From contig JBGCEZ010000008.1 in assembly GCA_045106735.1 (NCBI GenBank), positions 1 through 59,104 on the forward strand: DNA of 59,104 bases, written 5' to 3'. A model generated the notes under the pieces. It saw only the letters and a list, made by a program, of their open reading frames with translations. It was not told where the DNA came from and did no database searches. This DNA comes from JBGCEZ01 sp045106735 (GTDB lineage: Bacteria > Planctomycetota > Phycisphaerae > Phycisphaerales > SM1A02). The position numbers were made by a program, and so were the translations under genes. This document shows positions 7,370 to 16,248 of this stretch, in pieces. Position 1 is the first letter of the stretch; the number at the start of each line of letters is the position of its first letter.

Positions 7370-9693
7370 TGCGTCGCCGCTCCATCGCCACGCTCCTCGC
7401 CGGCTTCCTGCTGGTCGGGGGCCTCGTGCTCACGCTGTTGCTTGACGTCGTGGTCGGCCAGCGTGTTTCGATTGCGGTGGGCGAAATTCACCGCGATCGC
7501 GAGCTCGCTGAAAGCCAGCAAATCGCAAGCAGCATCGATACGTTCCTGCGCGATCGAATCGAAACACTTCACGTTGTGGCGAGGGAACGCAGCATCGTCA
7601 AGGCGATGGTGTTGGAAGACGAGAGTTTGGCCCTCGCCGGTGATCGTCTCGACGCCACCGCAATCCTTGGCGACCTCGTGCCGCTGATGATGGTGGACTA
7701 CGAAGGCGCGTTGCTCCACGCCAACCGTCCCGCCCAAGCTTGGCTCCAAGCGGCGGTGGACGCGAACGGTGGGCGCTGGCTGTCCGAGGTACTGGCTGGC
7801 CAAGCTCCATACGCCGTCCACTTGCACGCCAGCGGCGTGATCGATGAAACACGGGACTCGATGGACGAGGGCGCAACCAACGGCGATCCAGCCCAACCGG
7901 CGGCATGGGTCGTGGTGGTCCCGGTCGTGGTGCGTGGGCTTCCAGAGGGCGCCATCATCGCCTCGATGCCGCTGTCACAATCGGCCCCGATGGCCGTCGA
8001 ATCAGGGGTGAACATCGGCATCATGTCGGGTTCGAACCTCCTTGCTCGCACCGGCGCTGGCGTCGATCATGCTGGCCAACGAGCGCCTCTCAACGTCGCG
8101 AACCTGCACGTTCAAGTCGCGGTGGATCGCGTGCCGTACGACAGCATGCGGTCCCAACTTACGTGGACGATCGCGGCGCTGGCATCAGGACTGACCGTTG
8201 GTGCCACGCTCTTGGCATTGTTGGTGCTTCGGCTCGTCGTCGTCCGCCCCATCGTCCGCCTTTCCGCGTGGGCGCACGAAGTCACCACGTGTGATGACGT
8301 TCGAATCACGACGCCGGATGTCGGCGGTTCGGCCCGGGAACTTTCAGATTTGGCGACGAGCCTCAAGCAAATGCACGGCGAACTCGGCGACCGACAGGAA
8401 GCCTTGCGGGATCTGCATCGCTCGCTCGAAGATCGGGTCGAACGTCGCACGCGAGACTTGGCCCGGGCAACCGATGCGGCCGAAGCAGCCAACGCGGCCA
8501 AGAGTTCCTTTGTCGCGAACATGAGTCACGAGATTCGCACGCCAATGACTGCGATTCTCGGATACGCAGATCTGATGGAAGATTCCGACGGCGACTCCGA
8601 TTCTCGACGCGATCATCTTGCCGTCATTCGTCGCAGTGGACAACATTTGCTGGGTCTCATCAACGACATTCTCGATCTGTCGAAAATCGAATCGGGGGCG
8701 ATGGACATCGACCCAGCCGATGTCGATCTGTTGTCAGTCATCGATGACGTCACCGATACGCTCCGGTCGCGGGCGATCGAAAAGTCCATCGATCTTGACG
8801 TCGAACTTGCATGGCCCTTGCCCGCCACGGTCAGAACCGACGCGTTGCGGCTGCGGCAAATCCTGGTCAACGTGATCGGCAACGCCATCAAGTTCACCGA
8901 CGAAGGCTCGGTGCGACTGGCGGTCAGCCACAGCCGACACGAGGAGGCCGATCGCCTTGTCTTTGATGTGGTCGACAGCGGCATCGGCATGACCCCGCCA
9001 CAGTTGCAACGGCTCTTCAAACCCTTCACCCAGGCCGACGCGTCGACCGCCCGACGGTTCGGTGGCACCGGCCTCGGGCTCGCGATCTCGCGGCAACTCA
9101 GCCGGATGCTTGGTGGCGACATCGCCGTCCGGAGCACGTCCGGCGAAGGCAGCACATTCCGGATCTTCATCGATCCGGGCTCGATTGACGAGACGGTCAA
9201 CGTGCTGCACCAACGCCCGTCGGCAACCGCGGCGACACGAACTCCGTCGGCCGGGTCGACGGCAATCGTGCCGATGCTTGAGGGTCGCATCCTGCTCGTG
9301 GACGACGCGATCGACAATCGAAAACTCTTGCATGCACTGCTTCGCCGGACCGGCGCCCGCATTACAGAAGCCGTCGACGGACAGGAAGCCATCGATGCGG
9401 TCTTGGCCGCCGATGCAGCCGGCGAGTCCTTTGACCTCGTGCTGATGGACATGCAGATGCCGGTGGTCGACGGATACGAAGCGACCCGTCGCCTGCGCAC
9501 GGCGGGGATCCGGGTTCCGGTGGTGGCCTGCACCGCCAACGCGCTGGCCGACGAACGAGACAAGGTTGCCGACGCCGGCTGCGACGGCTATCTGTCCAAG
9601 CCGATCAATCGCCGTGAACTCTTTCGTATCGCGTCCGAGTGGCTCAGCCCGGCGAACGCTTCGTCGGTGCCGACTGCGGATCGAAGCGGCTGA
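7369..9693 (+). CDS. Membrane-bound hybrid sensor histidine kinase with C-terminal receiver
   Basis: 774 aa. TM1 at ~8-29, periplasmic sensor ~30-262, TM2 ~264-290, HAMP-like linker ~290-345, coiled coil ~340-375. HisKA has SHEIRTPM with phospho-acceptor His387. HATPase has NVIGNAIKFTDEG (N box), DSGIGM (G1) and FGGTGLGLAISRQL (G2). The receiver begins at ILLVDDA and carries phospho-acceptor Asp694 in LMDMQMP, plus a conserved Lys in YLSKPIN. No DNA-binding or enzymatic output domain follows, so a separate phosphotransfer partner or response regulator must exist elsewhere. The start codon overlaps the binding-protein stop (TGATG), giving tight coupling. The last 50 bp overlap the 3' end of the convergent NHL gene. 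Confidence 0.92.
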   Translation: MRRRSIATLLAGFLLVGGLVLTLLLDVVVGQRVSIAVGEIHRDRELAESQQIASSIDTFLRDRIETLHVVARERSIVKAMVLEDESLALAGDRLDATAILGDLVPLMMVDYEGALLHANRPAQAWLQAAVDANGGRWLSEVLAGQAPYAVHLHASGVIDETRDSMDEGATNGDPAQPAAWVVVVPVVVRGLPEGAIIASMPLSQSAPMAVESGVNIGIMSGSNLLARTGAGVDHAGQRAPLNVANLHVQVAVDRVPYDSMRSQLTWTIAALASGLTVGATLLALLVLRLVVVRPIVRLSAWAHEVTTCDDVRITTPDVGGSARELSDLATSLKQMHGELGDRQEALRDLHRSLEDRVERRTRDLARATDAAEAANAAKSSFVANMSHEIRTPMTAILGYADLMEDSDGDSDSRRDHLAVIRRSGQHLLGLINDILDLSKIESGAMDIDPADVDLLSVIDDVTDTLRSRAIEKSIDLDVELAWPLPATVRTDALRLRQILVNVIGNAIKFTDEGSVRLAVSHSRHEEADRLVFDVVDSGIGMTPPQLQRLFKPFTQADASTARRFGGTGLGLAISRQLSRMLGGDIAVRSTSGEGSTFRIFIDPGSIDETVNVLHQRPSATAATRTPSAGSTAIVPMLEGRILLVDDAIDNRKLLHALLRRTGARITEAVDGQEAIDAVLAADAAGESFDLVLMDMQMPVVDGYEATRRLRTAGIRVPVVACTANALADERDKVADAGCDGYLSKPINRRELFRIASEWLSPANASSVPTADRSG

Positions 9694-10774
9694 CCGAGCC
9701 GTCGCGGCCGATTCGCACGACGATCGTTCGTCCTCCCCCACCCGTCGGTTGATCGAGCACCCACACCGTTCCCGACGGATCGACGGCCACGCCGGTCGGG
9801 GCGTCGAGTCGGACGGGCTGAGTTTCGACCGCGACCGCGACCGGCCCGGCGTTACGATCGCGATCGCTCGGGCCATCGGCACGATCACCCGCTTCACCTG
9901 CGTCCTCCGCCCCCGCTGCCCCCGCTGCGTCCCCCGCATCGCCAGCCCGTTCCACCACGCCGAACGCACCCGCCGCGTCGATCGTTCGAATGCACCGGTG
10001 CGTGCGATCCACCACGAAGACCGTGCCTCGCGCGTCGACGGCGATTCCGCCAAGCCGACCGAAGCCATCGGCTGATGGCTCGCCCGCCCCCGGCCGGTCA
10101 CCCGCGATCGTCTTCACCGTTCCGTCGGACGCAACGCGGCGCACCGCCCGGCCGTCGTCCACGACGTAGAGCGAGCCGCTCGGCCCCCACGCCATTGATC
10201 CGCCGTCGAGATCAGTGAATCGAGCGACGCCGGCCGGACCGTCCACAAAACCCGTCGCCCCGCCAGCCACCACGACGGCCTCGCCGCCCGGCGCCTGGCG
10301 GACAATTTCCATGCGCCGCCCCGGCAGTCCTCGGGCCCACCAGACCGCCCCGCGTTCGTCGATCGTGAACGGCATCCCGCCGGCCCCCGGACGTCCCGTG
10401 GGGGCGCCGGCATCGGGCGTCCACGGACGCACGCGATCTCCGTCGACTTCCAGCACCTGCCCGGTTCCAGCATCGGCCGTAAAGAGGCGGCCACCCGGCC
10501 CGCGTACCACTTGGTGCGGCATCCATGGCCGAGGCGACGACCCCTCCGTGGCCGGCGGCGATGCGTCCCCCGCAATCGGGCGGATGCGGCCAGATTCAGG
10601 CCGAAGACCGACGAGACGCCACGAACCGCCTTCCACAAAGACGACCCGGCCATCACCGTCCACCGCGATGCCCGACGGGGGATGCCCGGTGGCGAACCGC
10701 ACCGGCATCAGGACGGCGACCGCCAGGCAGACGCCAACGACGAATCGGATGGTGCGGGACGCGGCTCGTGGCAT
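9644..10774 (-). CDS. Secreted NHL-repeat beta-propeller protein
   Basis: 376 aa with a signal peptide (~1-30: two Arg, then VVGVCLAVAVLM). Recurrent blade motifs such as PSGIAVDGDGRVVFVEGG, LGGIAVDARGTVFVVDRT and PTGVAVDPSGTVWVLDQ are NHL/SMP-30-like repeats of a six-bladed propeller. A ~50-residue Ala/Gly/Asp-rich insertion sits at ~275-315. The ATG at 10774 follows GGAGG. No catalytic residues can be assigned; such propellers usually bind proteins or ligands at the envelope. Its 3' end overlaps the histidine kinase gene by 50 bp on the opposite strand. Confidence 0.75.
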   Translation of the reverse strand: MPRAASRTIRFVVGVCLAVAVLMPVRFATGHPPSGIAVDGDGRVVFVEGGSWRLVGLRPESGRIRPIAGDASPPATEGSSPRPWMPHQVVRGPGGRLFTADAGTGQVLEVDGDRVRPWTPDAGAPTGRPGAGGMPFTIDERGAVWWARGLPGRRMEIVRQAPGGEAVVVAGGATGFVDGPAGVARFTDLDGGSMAWGPSGSLYVVDDGRAVRRVASDGTVKTIAGDRPGAGEPSADGFGRLGGIAVDARGTVFVVDRTHRCIRTIDAAGAFGVVERAGDAGDAAGAAGAEDAGEAGDRADGPSDRDRNAGPVAVAVETQPVRLDAPTGVAVDPSGTVWVLDQPTGGGGRTIVVRIGRDGSVSRFDPQSAPTKRSPG

Positions 10775-10905
10775 GGGGGCCTCCAGTGGCCGACCGGGCG
10801 CGGTGGCCAGGGAAATGGTATGCGTCCGTGACGCCGACGCGGCAAGGACGTACGCTGGGTCGCACGAAGGCGAGCGATCTCCCGCGTCGCCCTGGAGCCC
10901 CTCCC

Positions 10906-12261
10906 GTGCTGCACCCCACGAAGTTGTTTCTCGCCAGTTGCACTGTCCTGCTGGGCGGCGCGGCGGCGCTGGCCCAGGATGCTGCTCCCGCGGCCGACCC
11001 CGCAGCCGCCCCGGCGGCCACCCCCGCGGCCAAGTTGCTCACCCTCGACAAAGTCGAAGCGATGAGCGATGGCGTGGCCCGGCTCCTGGAGATGCAAGAG
11101 GACCACGGGGCGGTGCCCTGGTCCGGCGACCTCGACCAGCCGGCGGAGTGGCCGTACGAAGGCGTCTACCGCGTGAACCGCGCGATCCCCATCGGCTACC
11201 GGGTTGGCGGCACGTCGATCTGCGGCTCGGCGCTCCTGGCCGCGCCAGGACAGGCCGACGACGCCCCGCGAACCGCGGCCCTGGAACGGGCCCGAGCATT
11301 CGTGGTCGCGGCCATCGTCGACCCACGCATGGAGTTCCCCTACCCGCCGCGCTACGACGTGCGCGGCTGGGGCTACGCGTACGGCTTGGACTTCCTGCTG
11401 CGGCTCAAGACCGAAGAGCTGATCCCGGCGGCCGAAGCCGAAGCCACCGAGAAGGCCATCCAGTTTTACCTCGACGGCATCGTCACCACCGAGCTCGGGC
11501 GCGGCGGCTGGAACTACGCCCAACGGGCCGGCTCCGACGCCCCCGCTTCGTTCATGACCGCCCCCACGCTGCGAGCGCTCTTCCACGCCAAGAAGCACGG
11601 CTACACGGTGCCCGGCGGCTTGATCGAGCGCGGTCTGGATTCGCTTGACGCGGCGCGGCTTCCCACCAACGCCCTGGTGTATTCCGGCCGGGCCGGCGAC
11701 CGCTCCCGCGACACGGTCGCCGGGGCCACCGGCCGCATGCTGTCGGCCGAGTCCACGCTCGCCCTCGCCGGGCGCGGCGACATGGACCGCGTGCGGAACG
11801 CCCTCGACCGCTTCTTCGAACATTGGGATTGGCTGGAGAAGCGTCGTCGCCAGAACGGCACGCACGTGCCGCCGCACGGCATCGCCCCGTACTACTTCTT
11901 CTACGCCCACCACGCGGCGGCCCTGGCCATCGAGCACCTCCCGTTCGCCGAACGTGCCAGCTACCGGGCCAAGCTCGTCGACCGACTCGCGTACGTCCGC
12001 GAAGACGACGGCAGTTGGAACGACCGCGTCTTCCCGCGTTCGGCCAACTACGGCACGGCGATGACCCTGCTCGCCCTGAACATGTCGGACGCGAAGCACA
12101 TCCACGGATGGTCCGGCGGCCAAGTTGACGCCCTCGATGCGGCCGATGACGACGGCGAAGAAGGCGCCGTGCTCGGGGCCGGAATCGGCGCGTTGGCCGG
12201 GCAACCGATTCACGCCGACGCCGACGACGACAACGAAAGCGACGGACCCGACCGCCGGTGA
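10906..12261 (+). CDS. Secreted alpha/alpha-barrel protein of the terpenoid-cyclase/prenyltransferase fold
   Basis: 451 aa from a GTG at 10906; the reading frame is open far upstream, but only this start gives a clean signal peptide (residues ~4-24, ending AALAQD). An Ala/Pro spacer follows. The mature part has repeated helical hairpins with motifs such as GGTSICGSALLA, RGGWNYAQR, GATGRMLSAESTLAL, APYYFFYAHHAAALAI and YGTAMTLLALNM, resembling the squalene-cyclase/prenyltransferase and pectate-lyase-like barrels found in many planctomycete secreted proteins. No DXDD-type cyclase motif is seen, so enzymatic activity is doubtful. The acidic C-terminus is low complexity. It overlaps the next gene by 4 nt. 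Confidence 0.7.
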   Translation: MLHPTKLFLASCTVLLGGAAALAQDAAPAADPAAAPAATPAAKLLTLDKVEAMSDGVARLLEMQEDHGAVPWSGDLDQPAEWPYEGVYRVNRAIPIGYRVGGTSICGSALLAAPGQADDAPRTAALERARAFVVAAIVDPRMEFPYPPRYDVRGWGYAYGLDFLLRLKTEELIPAAEAEATEKAIQFYLDGIVTTELGRGGWNYAQRAGSDAPASFMTAPTLRALFHAKKHGYTVPGGLIERGLDSLDAARLPTNALVYSGRAGDRSRDTVAGATGRMLSAESTLALAGRGDMDRVRNALDRFFEHWDWLEKRRRQNGTHVPPHGIAPYYFFYAHHAAALAIEHLPFAERASYRAKLVDRLAYVREDDGSWNDRVFPRSANYGTAMTLLALNMSDAKHIHGWSGGQVDALDAADDDGEEGAVLGAGIGALAGQPIHADADDDNESDGPDRR

Positions 12262-13403
12262 GCGATCGCTTCGACGTCGCGGTCATCGGCCTCGGGGCCA
12301 TCGGTTCGGCGGTCGCCCTTGAACTCGCGCGGCGCGGCCGCCGCGTCGTCGGCTTCGACGCGCACTCGATCCCCAACGTGATGGGATCGCACCACGGCGG
12401 CACGCGGGTCATTCGGCTCGCGTACGGCGAACACCCGGATTACGTCCCGCTGCTGCGCCGGGCGTTCAATGGATGGCGCCAACTCGAAGACGCACTCAGC
12501 GAGCCGATCATGCAGCTCACCGGCGGGCTCTACATGGGCCCGCCCGACGGCCCGTTCGTCACCGGCGTGCAGCGCACCGTCGCCGCCCACGGCCTGGCCC
12601 ACGAGTTGCTCGACGCCGAGACCCTCGCCCGCCGCTTCCCGCAGATCCAGCCTCCGGCCGGGACGATCGGCGTGCTGGAACGCCAGGCCGGCGCGCTGTC
12701 TTGCGAGCGCATCGTCGCCGGCCAAGCCCGCCTGGCCATGACCGCCGGGGCGGTGCTGCACGGCCACTGCCCCGTCACCGACTGGTCCGATGACGGCGAT
12801 GGCATCTCGGTGCAGACCGCGGCCGGCACGTTCGTCGCCGATCGCCTGGTCGTCACCGGCGGCGCGTGGAGCGGCCAACTGCTGGCCGACCTCGGCCTCC
12901 CGCTGACCGTGACCCGCCAGCTCTTCGGCTGGTTCCAGCCGCGCCGGGCCGCTCGGTTCGGGCCGAACACGCTGCCGATCTGGGGACTCGAGCACGTGGG
13001 CGGCGGCTTCGAGTACGGCTTCCCCACCATGCCCGATCGCCCCGGGGTCAAATACGGCCACCACATGCCGGGCCCGGCAAGTGATCCGGACACACTTGAT
13101 CGCCGGCCCGGTCCGGCCGATGCCGCCCACCTGCGGGCGATGATCGAACGCCACGCCCCCGACGCCGCCGGCCCCCTGCTGTCGATGGCCGCCTGCCCGT
13201 ACACCAATTCGCCGGACGGGCACTTCATCGTCGACCACGTTCCGGGATCGGAGCGCGTGGTCTTCGCCGCCGGGTTCAGCGGCCACGGCTTCAAGTTCGC
13301 ACCGGTCATGGGCGAAACCCTGGCCGACCTGGCCATGGACGGCGGCACGGATCTGCCGGTGGGATTCCTTGGGCTGTCGCGCTTCGACGACGACGGGCCC
13401 TGA
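12258..13403 (+). CDS. solA: Sarcosine oxidase / N-methyl-tryptophan oxidase family flavoenzyme
   Basis: 381-aa FAD-dependent amine oxidase that would demethylate N-methyl amino acids to formaldehyde, H2O2 and the free amine. The N-terminal GLGAIGSA (~11-18) is the FAD Rossmann loop, followed by the acidic FDAH ribose-binding position. SHHGGTRVIRLAYGE matches the family's substrate/FAD loop. Cys313 in ACPYTNSPDGHF sits where monomeric sarcosine oxidases bind FAD covalently, and GFSGHGFKFAP is the conserved C-terminal FAD segment. Length is typical (~385). It starts with GTG, overlapping the upstream stop (GTGA). The exact substrate is not decided by sequence, so the symbol is tentative. Confidence 0.85.
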   Translation: MSDRFDVAVIGLGAIGSAVALELARRGRRVVGFDAHSIPNVMGSHHGGTRVIRLAYGEHPDYVPLLRRAFNGWRQLEDALSEPIMQLTGGLYMGPPDGPFVTGVQRTVAAHGLAHELLDAETLARRFPQIQPPAGTIGVLERQAGALSCERIVAGQARLAMTAGAVLHGHCPVTDWSDDGDGISVQTAAGTFVADRLVVTGGAWSGQLLADLGLPLTVTRQLFGWFQPRRAARFGPNTLPIWGLEHVGGGFEYGFPTMPDRPGVKYGHHMPGPASDPDTLDRRPGPADAAHLRAMIERHAPDAAGPLLSMAACPYTNSPDGHFIVDHVPGSERVVFAAGFSGHGFKFAPVMGETLADLAMDGGTDLPVGFLGLSRFDDDGP

Positions 13404-13445
13404 CGCAGCGCCGGCCGACGTGCACTTGTCCGCACCCACGAAAAA

Positions 13446-13477
13446 CGCCCGCCGATCCCCAGGGGAACCGGCGGGCG
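13446..13477. terminator. Bidirectional hairpin terminator
   Basis: A 9-bp GC stem (13446-13454 with 13469-13477) preceded by AAAAA on the plus side, located between the convergent oxidase and DUF1579 genes. The A-run becomes a T-run after the hairpin when read on the minus strand. Confidence 0.75.
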
Positions 13478-13514
13478 CATGGTCATCGCGCGGACCGCTC
13501 GTCCACGCACCGCA

Positions 13515-14165
13515 TCACTTGCGGCGGCGATATTCCATCACCATGCTGGTCACCGGCTCGGAACCGCTGACGTCTTCCATCGTGAAGGTGAAGTGATCGG
13601 CCGAGTGGTTTTCGATCGTGCTGCGCACCAGCATGCCGACCTTGCCGCTCATCGGATCGTCCATCCGGCCGTACATGACGCGAGTCGAATCGTCCGCCGC
13701 GCCGCCGCCACGCATCACGCTCATGGACGTGGACATGTCGTCGATCCACAAGTCGACGTATTGCCCACGCATGTTGTCGTAGCCGCTGATGCCGATGCCG
13801 TGGAACGCTTCGCCCATGAAGTTTCCGCGGAAGTCTTGGCGAATGTACCGGCCTTCCATCATCCACTCGAAGGTCGCCGACGCTTCGCCGTCCATCGGCG
13901 GGCCACCGGGTTCCATCCACATCTTGGTGCTGACGTCCCACGTGCCAACGAACGCGGCCATGCCGGCGTGGTGTTCATTGGGCGTGCGGGCTTCGGTCCA
14001 GGCGGCCATCATCTCCTGCATTCCGGGCGGCATCTCTTGCATGCCATCCTGCGCGATGGCCGACGACGAATGGTGCGTAAGACCAATGGTGGCGAGCGCG
14101 CCGACAGCAAACGCCGCGACGACGGGAACAGAACGGGTCAGGGCCGGGCGAAACGTGGAAAGCAT
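13515..14165 (-). CDS. Exported DUF1579-like protein
   Basis: 216 aa. Signal segment ~10-32 (VPVVAAFAVGALATIGL), then a short Met-rich stretch (MQEMPPGMQEMM). The core contains FVGTWDVSTKMW, MEGRYIRQDFRG, YDNMRGQYVDLWIDDM and DHFTFTMED, the pattern of DUF1579 beta-barrel proteins, whose function is unknown. The ATG at 14165 follows GGAG at a suitable distance. Monocistronic, ending at a shared terminator. An enzymatic role cannot be assigned. Confidence 0.75.
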   Translation of the reverse strand: MLSTFRPALTRSVPVVAAFAVGALATIGLTHHSSSAIAQDGMQEMPPGMQEMMAAWTEARTPNEHHAGMAAFVGTWDVSTKMWMEPGGPPMDGEASATFEWMMEGRYIRQDFRGNFMGEAFHGIGISGYDNMRGQYVDLWIDDMSTSMSVMRGGGAADDSTRVMYGRMDDPMSGKVGMLVRSTIENHSADHFTFTMEDVSGSEPVTSMVMEYRRRK

Positions 14166-14412
14166 GGGATCGATCTCCGTGAGCGTGGGGTGAACACCGG
14201 CCAGCCAAGCGGCTGGCCATGGCGCGAGAAACACTGCCGTGTGTCACGCCCCGATTGTCGGGGCTCAAACGCTCTGGCGAAAGGCCCGGCCGACGGGAAG
14301 TTCGTGTCGAACGTGCAACGCAGACCAGGTTGGCGAAAATGCGCACCGGACATCCACCGGCCACCGGGCGCCGCGGGGGCCACGTTCGGATTTCGATCGT
14401 GCCCGGCCCGCC

Positions 14413-14973
14413 TCAGCTGCGCCGGGCCGGCCCCGGGTGGCCTTCGGCGATGCGCTGATCCGCCACGGCCTGCTCGTCGCGCACCACGCGGATGCGCACG
14501 AGCGGCACACGCTCACCGCGCCCCATCCCCGGGCACGGCGTGGCGTCGCGCGATGATTCCCAGGCTTCCGGCGAACGCAGCATCTCCGGCCAGAACGGCC
14601 AGGTTCGGCACTGCGTCGGCCGCGTGGCGTAGATCGAACACGTCGCCCCGCCCTTCGCCTGCCGGTCCAAGAACACACAGTCGTGCAGCGTGTCGCCGTC
14701 CGCGGTCTGGTGCCGACGTTCGTTGAGCGACCAGCGGCGCCCCACGCGGTGGGCGTACTGCGCGTAGAACGCGCGCTCGTCCAGGCCAAGCCCTTCGGCC
14801 ATCGCCCGGCCTTCGTCGTCGTCGAACCACACCGCACCCGGCGGCCCGGTGCAGCAATTGCCGCACTGGGTGCACGAGAAACCGAGCCCGTCGGCGTACC
14901 ACGCCTCGGCCTCGGTCACGTCAGCGGGTCGGTCCGACCCGGCGGACAGATCACCCGTTTCGCCGCCACTCAC
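14413..14973 (-). CDS. YkgJ-family cysteine-cluster protein
   Basis: 186 aa. The N-terminal CTQCGNCCTGPPG motif and later Cys residues (DCVFLD, GATCSIYATRPTQCRTWPFWP) are the hallmark of the YkgJ/Fe-S oxidoreductase-like cysteine-cluster family (CxxCxxCC, Zn or Fe-S binding), here with an ATRPTQCRTWPFWPE motif seen in many members. Biochemical role is unknown in the family. The GTG at 14973 overlaps the stop of the upstream gene (GTGA), so the two are translationally coupled; a longer in-frame N-terminus exists but would run through the coupled gene. Confidence 0.82.
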   Translation of the reverse strand: MSGGETGDLSAGSDRPADVTEAEAWYADGLGFSCTQCGNCCTGPPGAVWFDDDEGRAMAEGLGLDERAFYAQYAHRVGRRWSLNERRHQTADGDTLHDCVFLDRQAKGGATCSIYATRPTQCRTWPFWPEMLRSPEAWESSRDATPCPGMGRGERVPLVRIRVVRDEQAVADQRIAEGHPGPARRS

Positions 14974-15986
14974 GGCTCCGGATCCCCCGGCCGATTCTCC
15001 AGGATCGGCCCGTCGGCCTCGGGCCACGGATCGAACTGCACCAGATGGACGCCAGACTCCGACCGGCGCGGCGTCAGATCGCTGAGTTCATCCGGGCGTT
15101 CGTCGTAAGCCACGCGATCGATGGAGTAGAACTGCTCGACCCGCCACGCACCCTTGCCGGCGACCTCCACCGCATTGACGACGAAGTCCTCGGCCTCGGC
15201 CAGTGAACCGGCGGTGATCCAGACCGAGGCGTAGCCGCCGCCGCCGGGATCGGTCTTGGACAGCACCATCACCAGCGCGAGCCAGAGCGTGCGGCCAATC
15301 GGACGGCCGGAATCGTCGACGTTCCGCTCCCGGTCGACGTTCAAGACCAGGCCCCACACATCGCGGAGTTCGAGCAGTAGATCTTCGACGTCGGGCAGGT
15401 CTGGCTCCGACAGGTCCAGGACCGGACGAGCGTCCATCCCCGGATCGTCCTCCGAGACCTCGCCGGTCATCCACGCGTCGGTCTGTTCTTCCAGATCCAG
15501 GCGGGCCAGGACCATCTCGACGTCCTCGCGGAGCATCAGGGGCACGTGCAGGTTGATGCCCTTCCAGTGGTCGACAAAGACCTCGATCGCCGGCTCTTCG
15601 GAGTTGGCCCCGGCCGAGATCGCCCCGTCTTCCAGAAGGAAGTCCCTGTAGTCACGCCACTTGCGGAGAAATTGGGTACGGGTCATCGGCTCCTCGGCCA
15701 TCCAGACGTCCACCGCCCGGTAGGCATCACGGGAACCGATCTCGATGATGGGATAGACCTCGCCGCCAAGCAGGCCGAACAGGGCGTCAAGCACATCGTC
15801 GAGCCGTTCGTGGCTGACGGTGATGACGAACTGGTAGCTGTCCGTCTCGTGTTCGTCGGCCGTGACGTAGTCGAGGACGTACCCCTGGCGTGGGGCTTCG
15901 ACGTCCCCGGGCACGAGGCCGAGCGGAAGGGCGAAGTCCCCGATCCGGGCTCGGGTGATGTCTGATCTGATCTGAAACCGGCGCAT
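14970..15986 (-). CDS. Conserved-looking hypothetical protein
   Basis: 338 aa, no signal peptide and no membrane segment, acidic (many Asp/Glu). I do not recognise a domain. It has an ordered alpha/beta pattern (SYQFVITVSHERLDDVLDAL, EDVEMVLARLDLEEQ, YASVWITAGSLAEAEDFVV), so it is a real cytoplasmic protein rather than a chance frame. The ATG at 15986 is the natural start because sequence upstream loses this character. It is the first gene of a two-gene unit with the cysteine-cluster protein, coupled by a 4-nt overlap, which suggests a shared function. Confidence 0.7.
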   Translation of the reverse strand: MRRFQIRSDITRARIGDFALPLGLVPGDVEAPRQGYVLDYVTADEHETDSYQFVITVSHERLDDVLDALFGLLGGEVYPIIEIGSRDAYRAVDVWMAEEPMTRTQFLRKWRDYRDFLLEDGAISAGANSEEPAIEVFVDHWKGINLHVPLMLREDVEMVLARLDLEEQTDAWMTGEVSEDDPGMDARPVLDLSEPDLPDVEDLLLELRDVWGLVLNVDRERNVDDSGRPIGRTLWLALVMVLSKTDPGGGGYASVWITAGSLAEAEDFVVNAVEVAGKGAWRVEQFYSIDRVAYDERPDELSDLTPRRSESGVHLVQFDPWPEADGPILENRPGDPEP

Positions 15987-16248
15987 GGATTGATTGTATC
16001 GGTCGGTGGATTCGAGGCCGATCGGCGTGCCGGCCGCGGCCCCGACCTGTCGATCCTGGGGCCGCACGTTGCGTTCCGCCCCCGTCCCCCCCATCATGAT
16101 CGGACGTCGGGCGGGCTCACGCGAGACCCCGGCGGGCATCTCTGTTCCGCCGCACGCACGCGGCCGCGGGGTTCGCCCCCGCCTCACCGCCCGATGATTC
16201 ATCCCCCCGTCGCCGCTTGTGCGACGCCCCAAACCCCAGGCGAGGCTC

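Noticed and set aside
16090..16248. Glycine riboswitch before the AGCS symporter
   Set aside because: Such switches often precede these genes, and GAGACCCCGGCGGGC followed by ATCTCTG looked suggestive, but the conserved core around the ligand pocket is absent.
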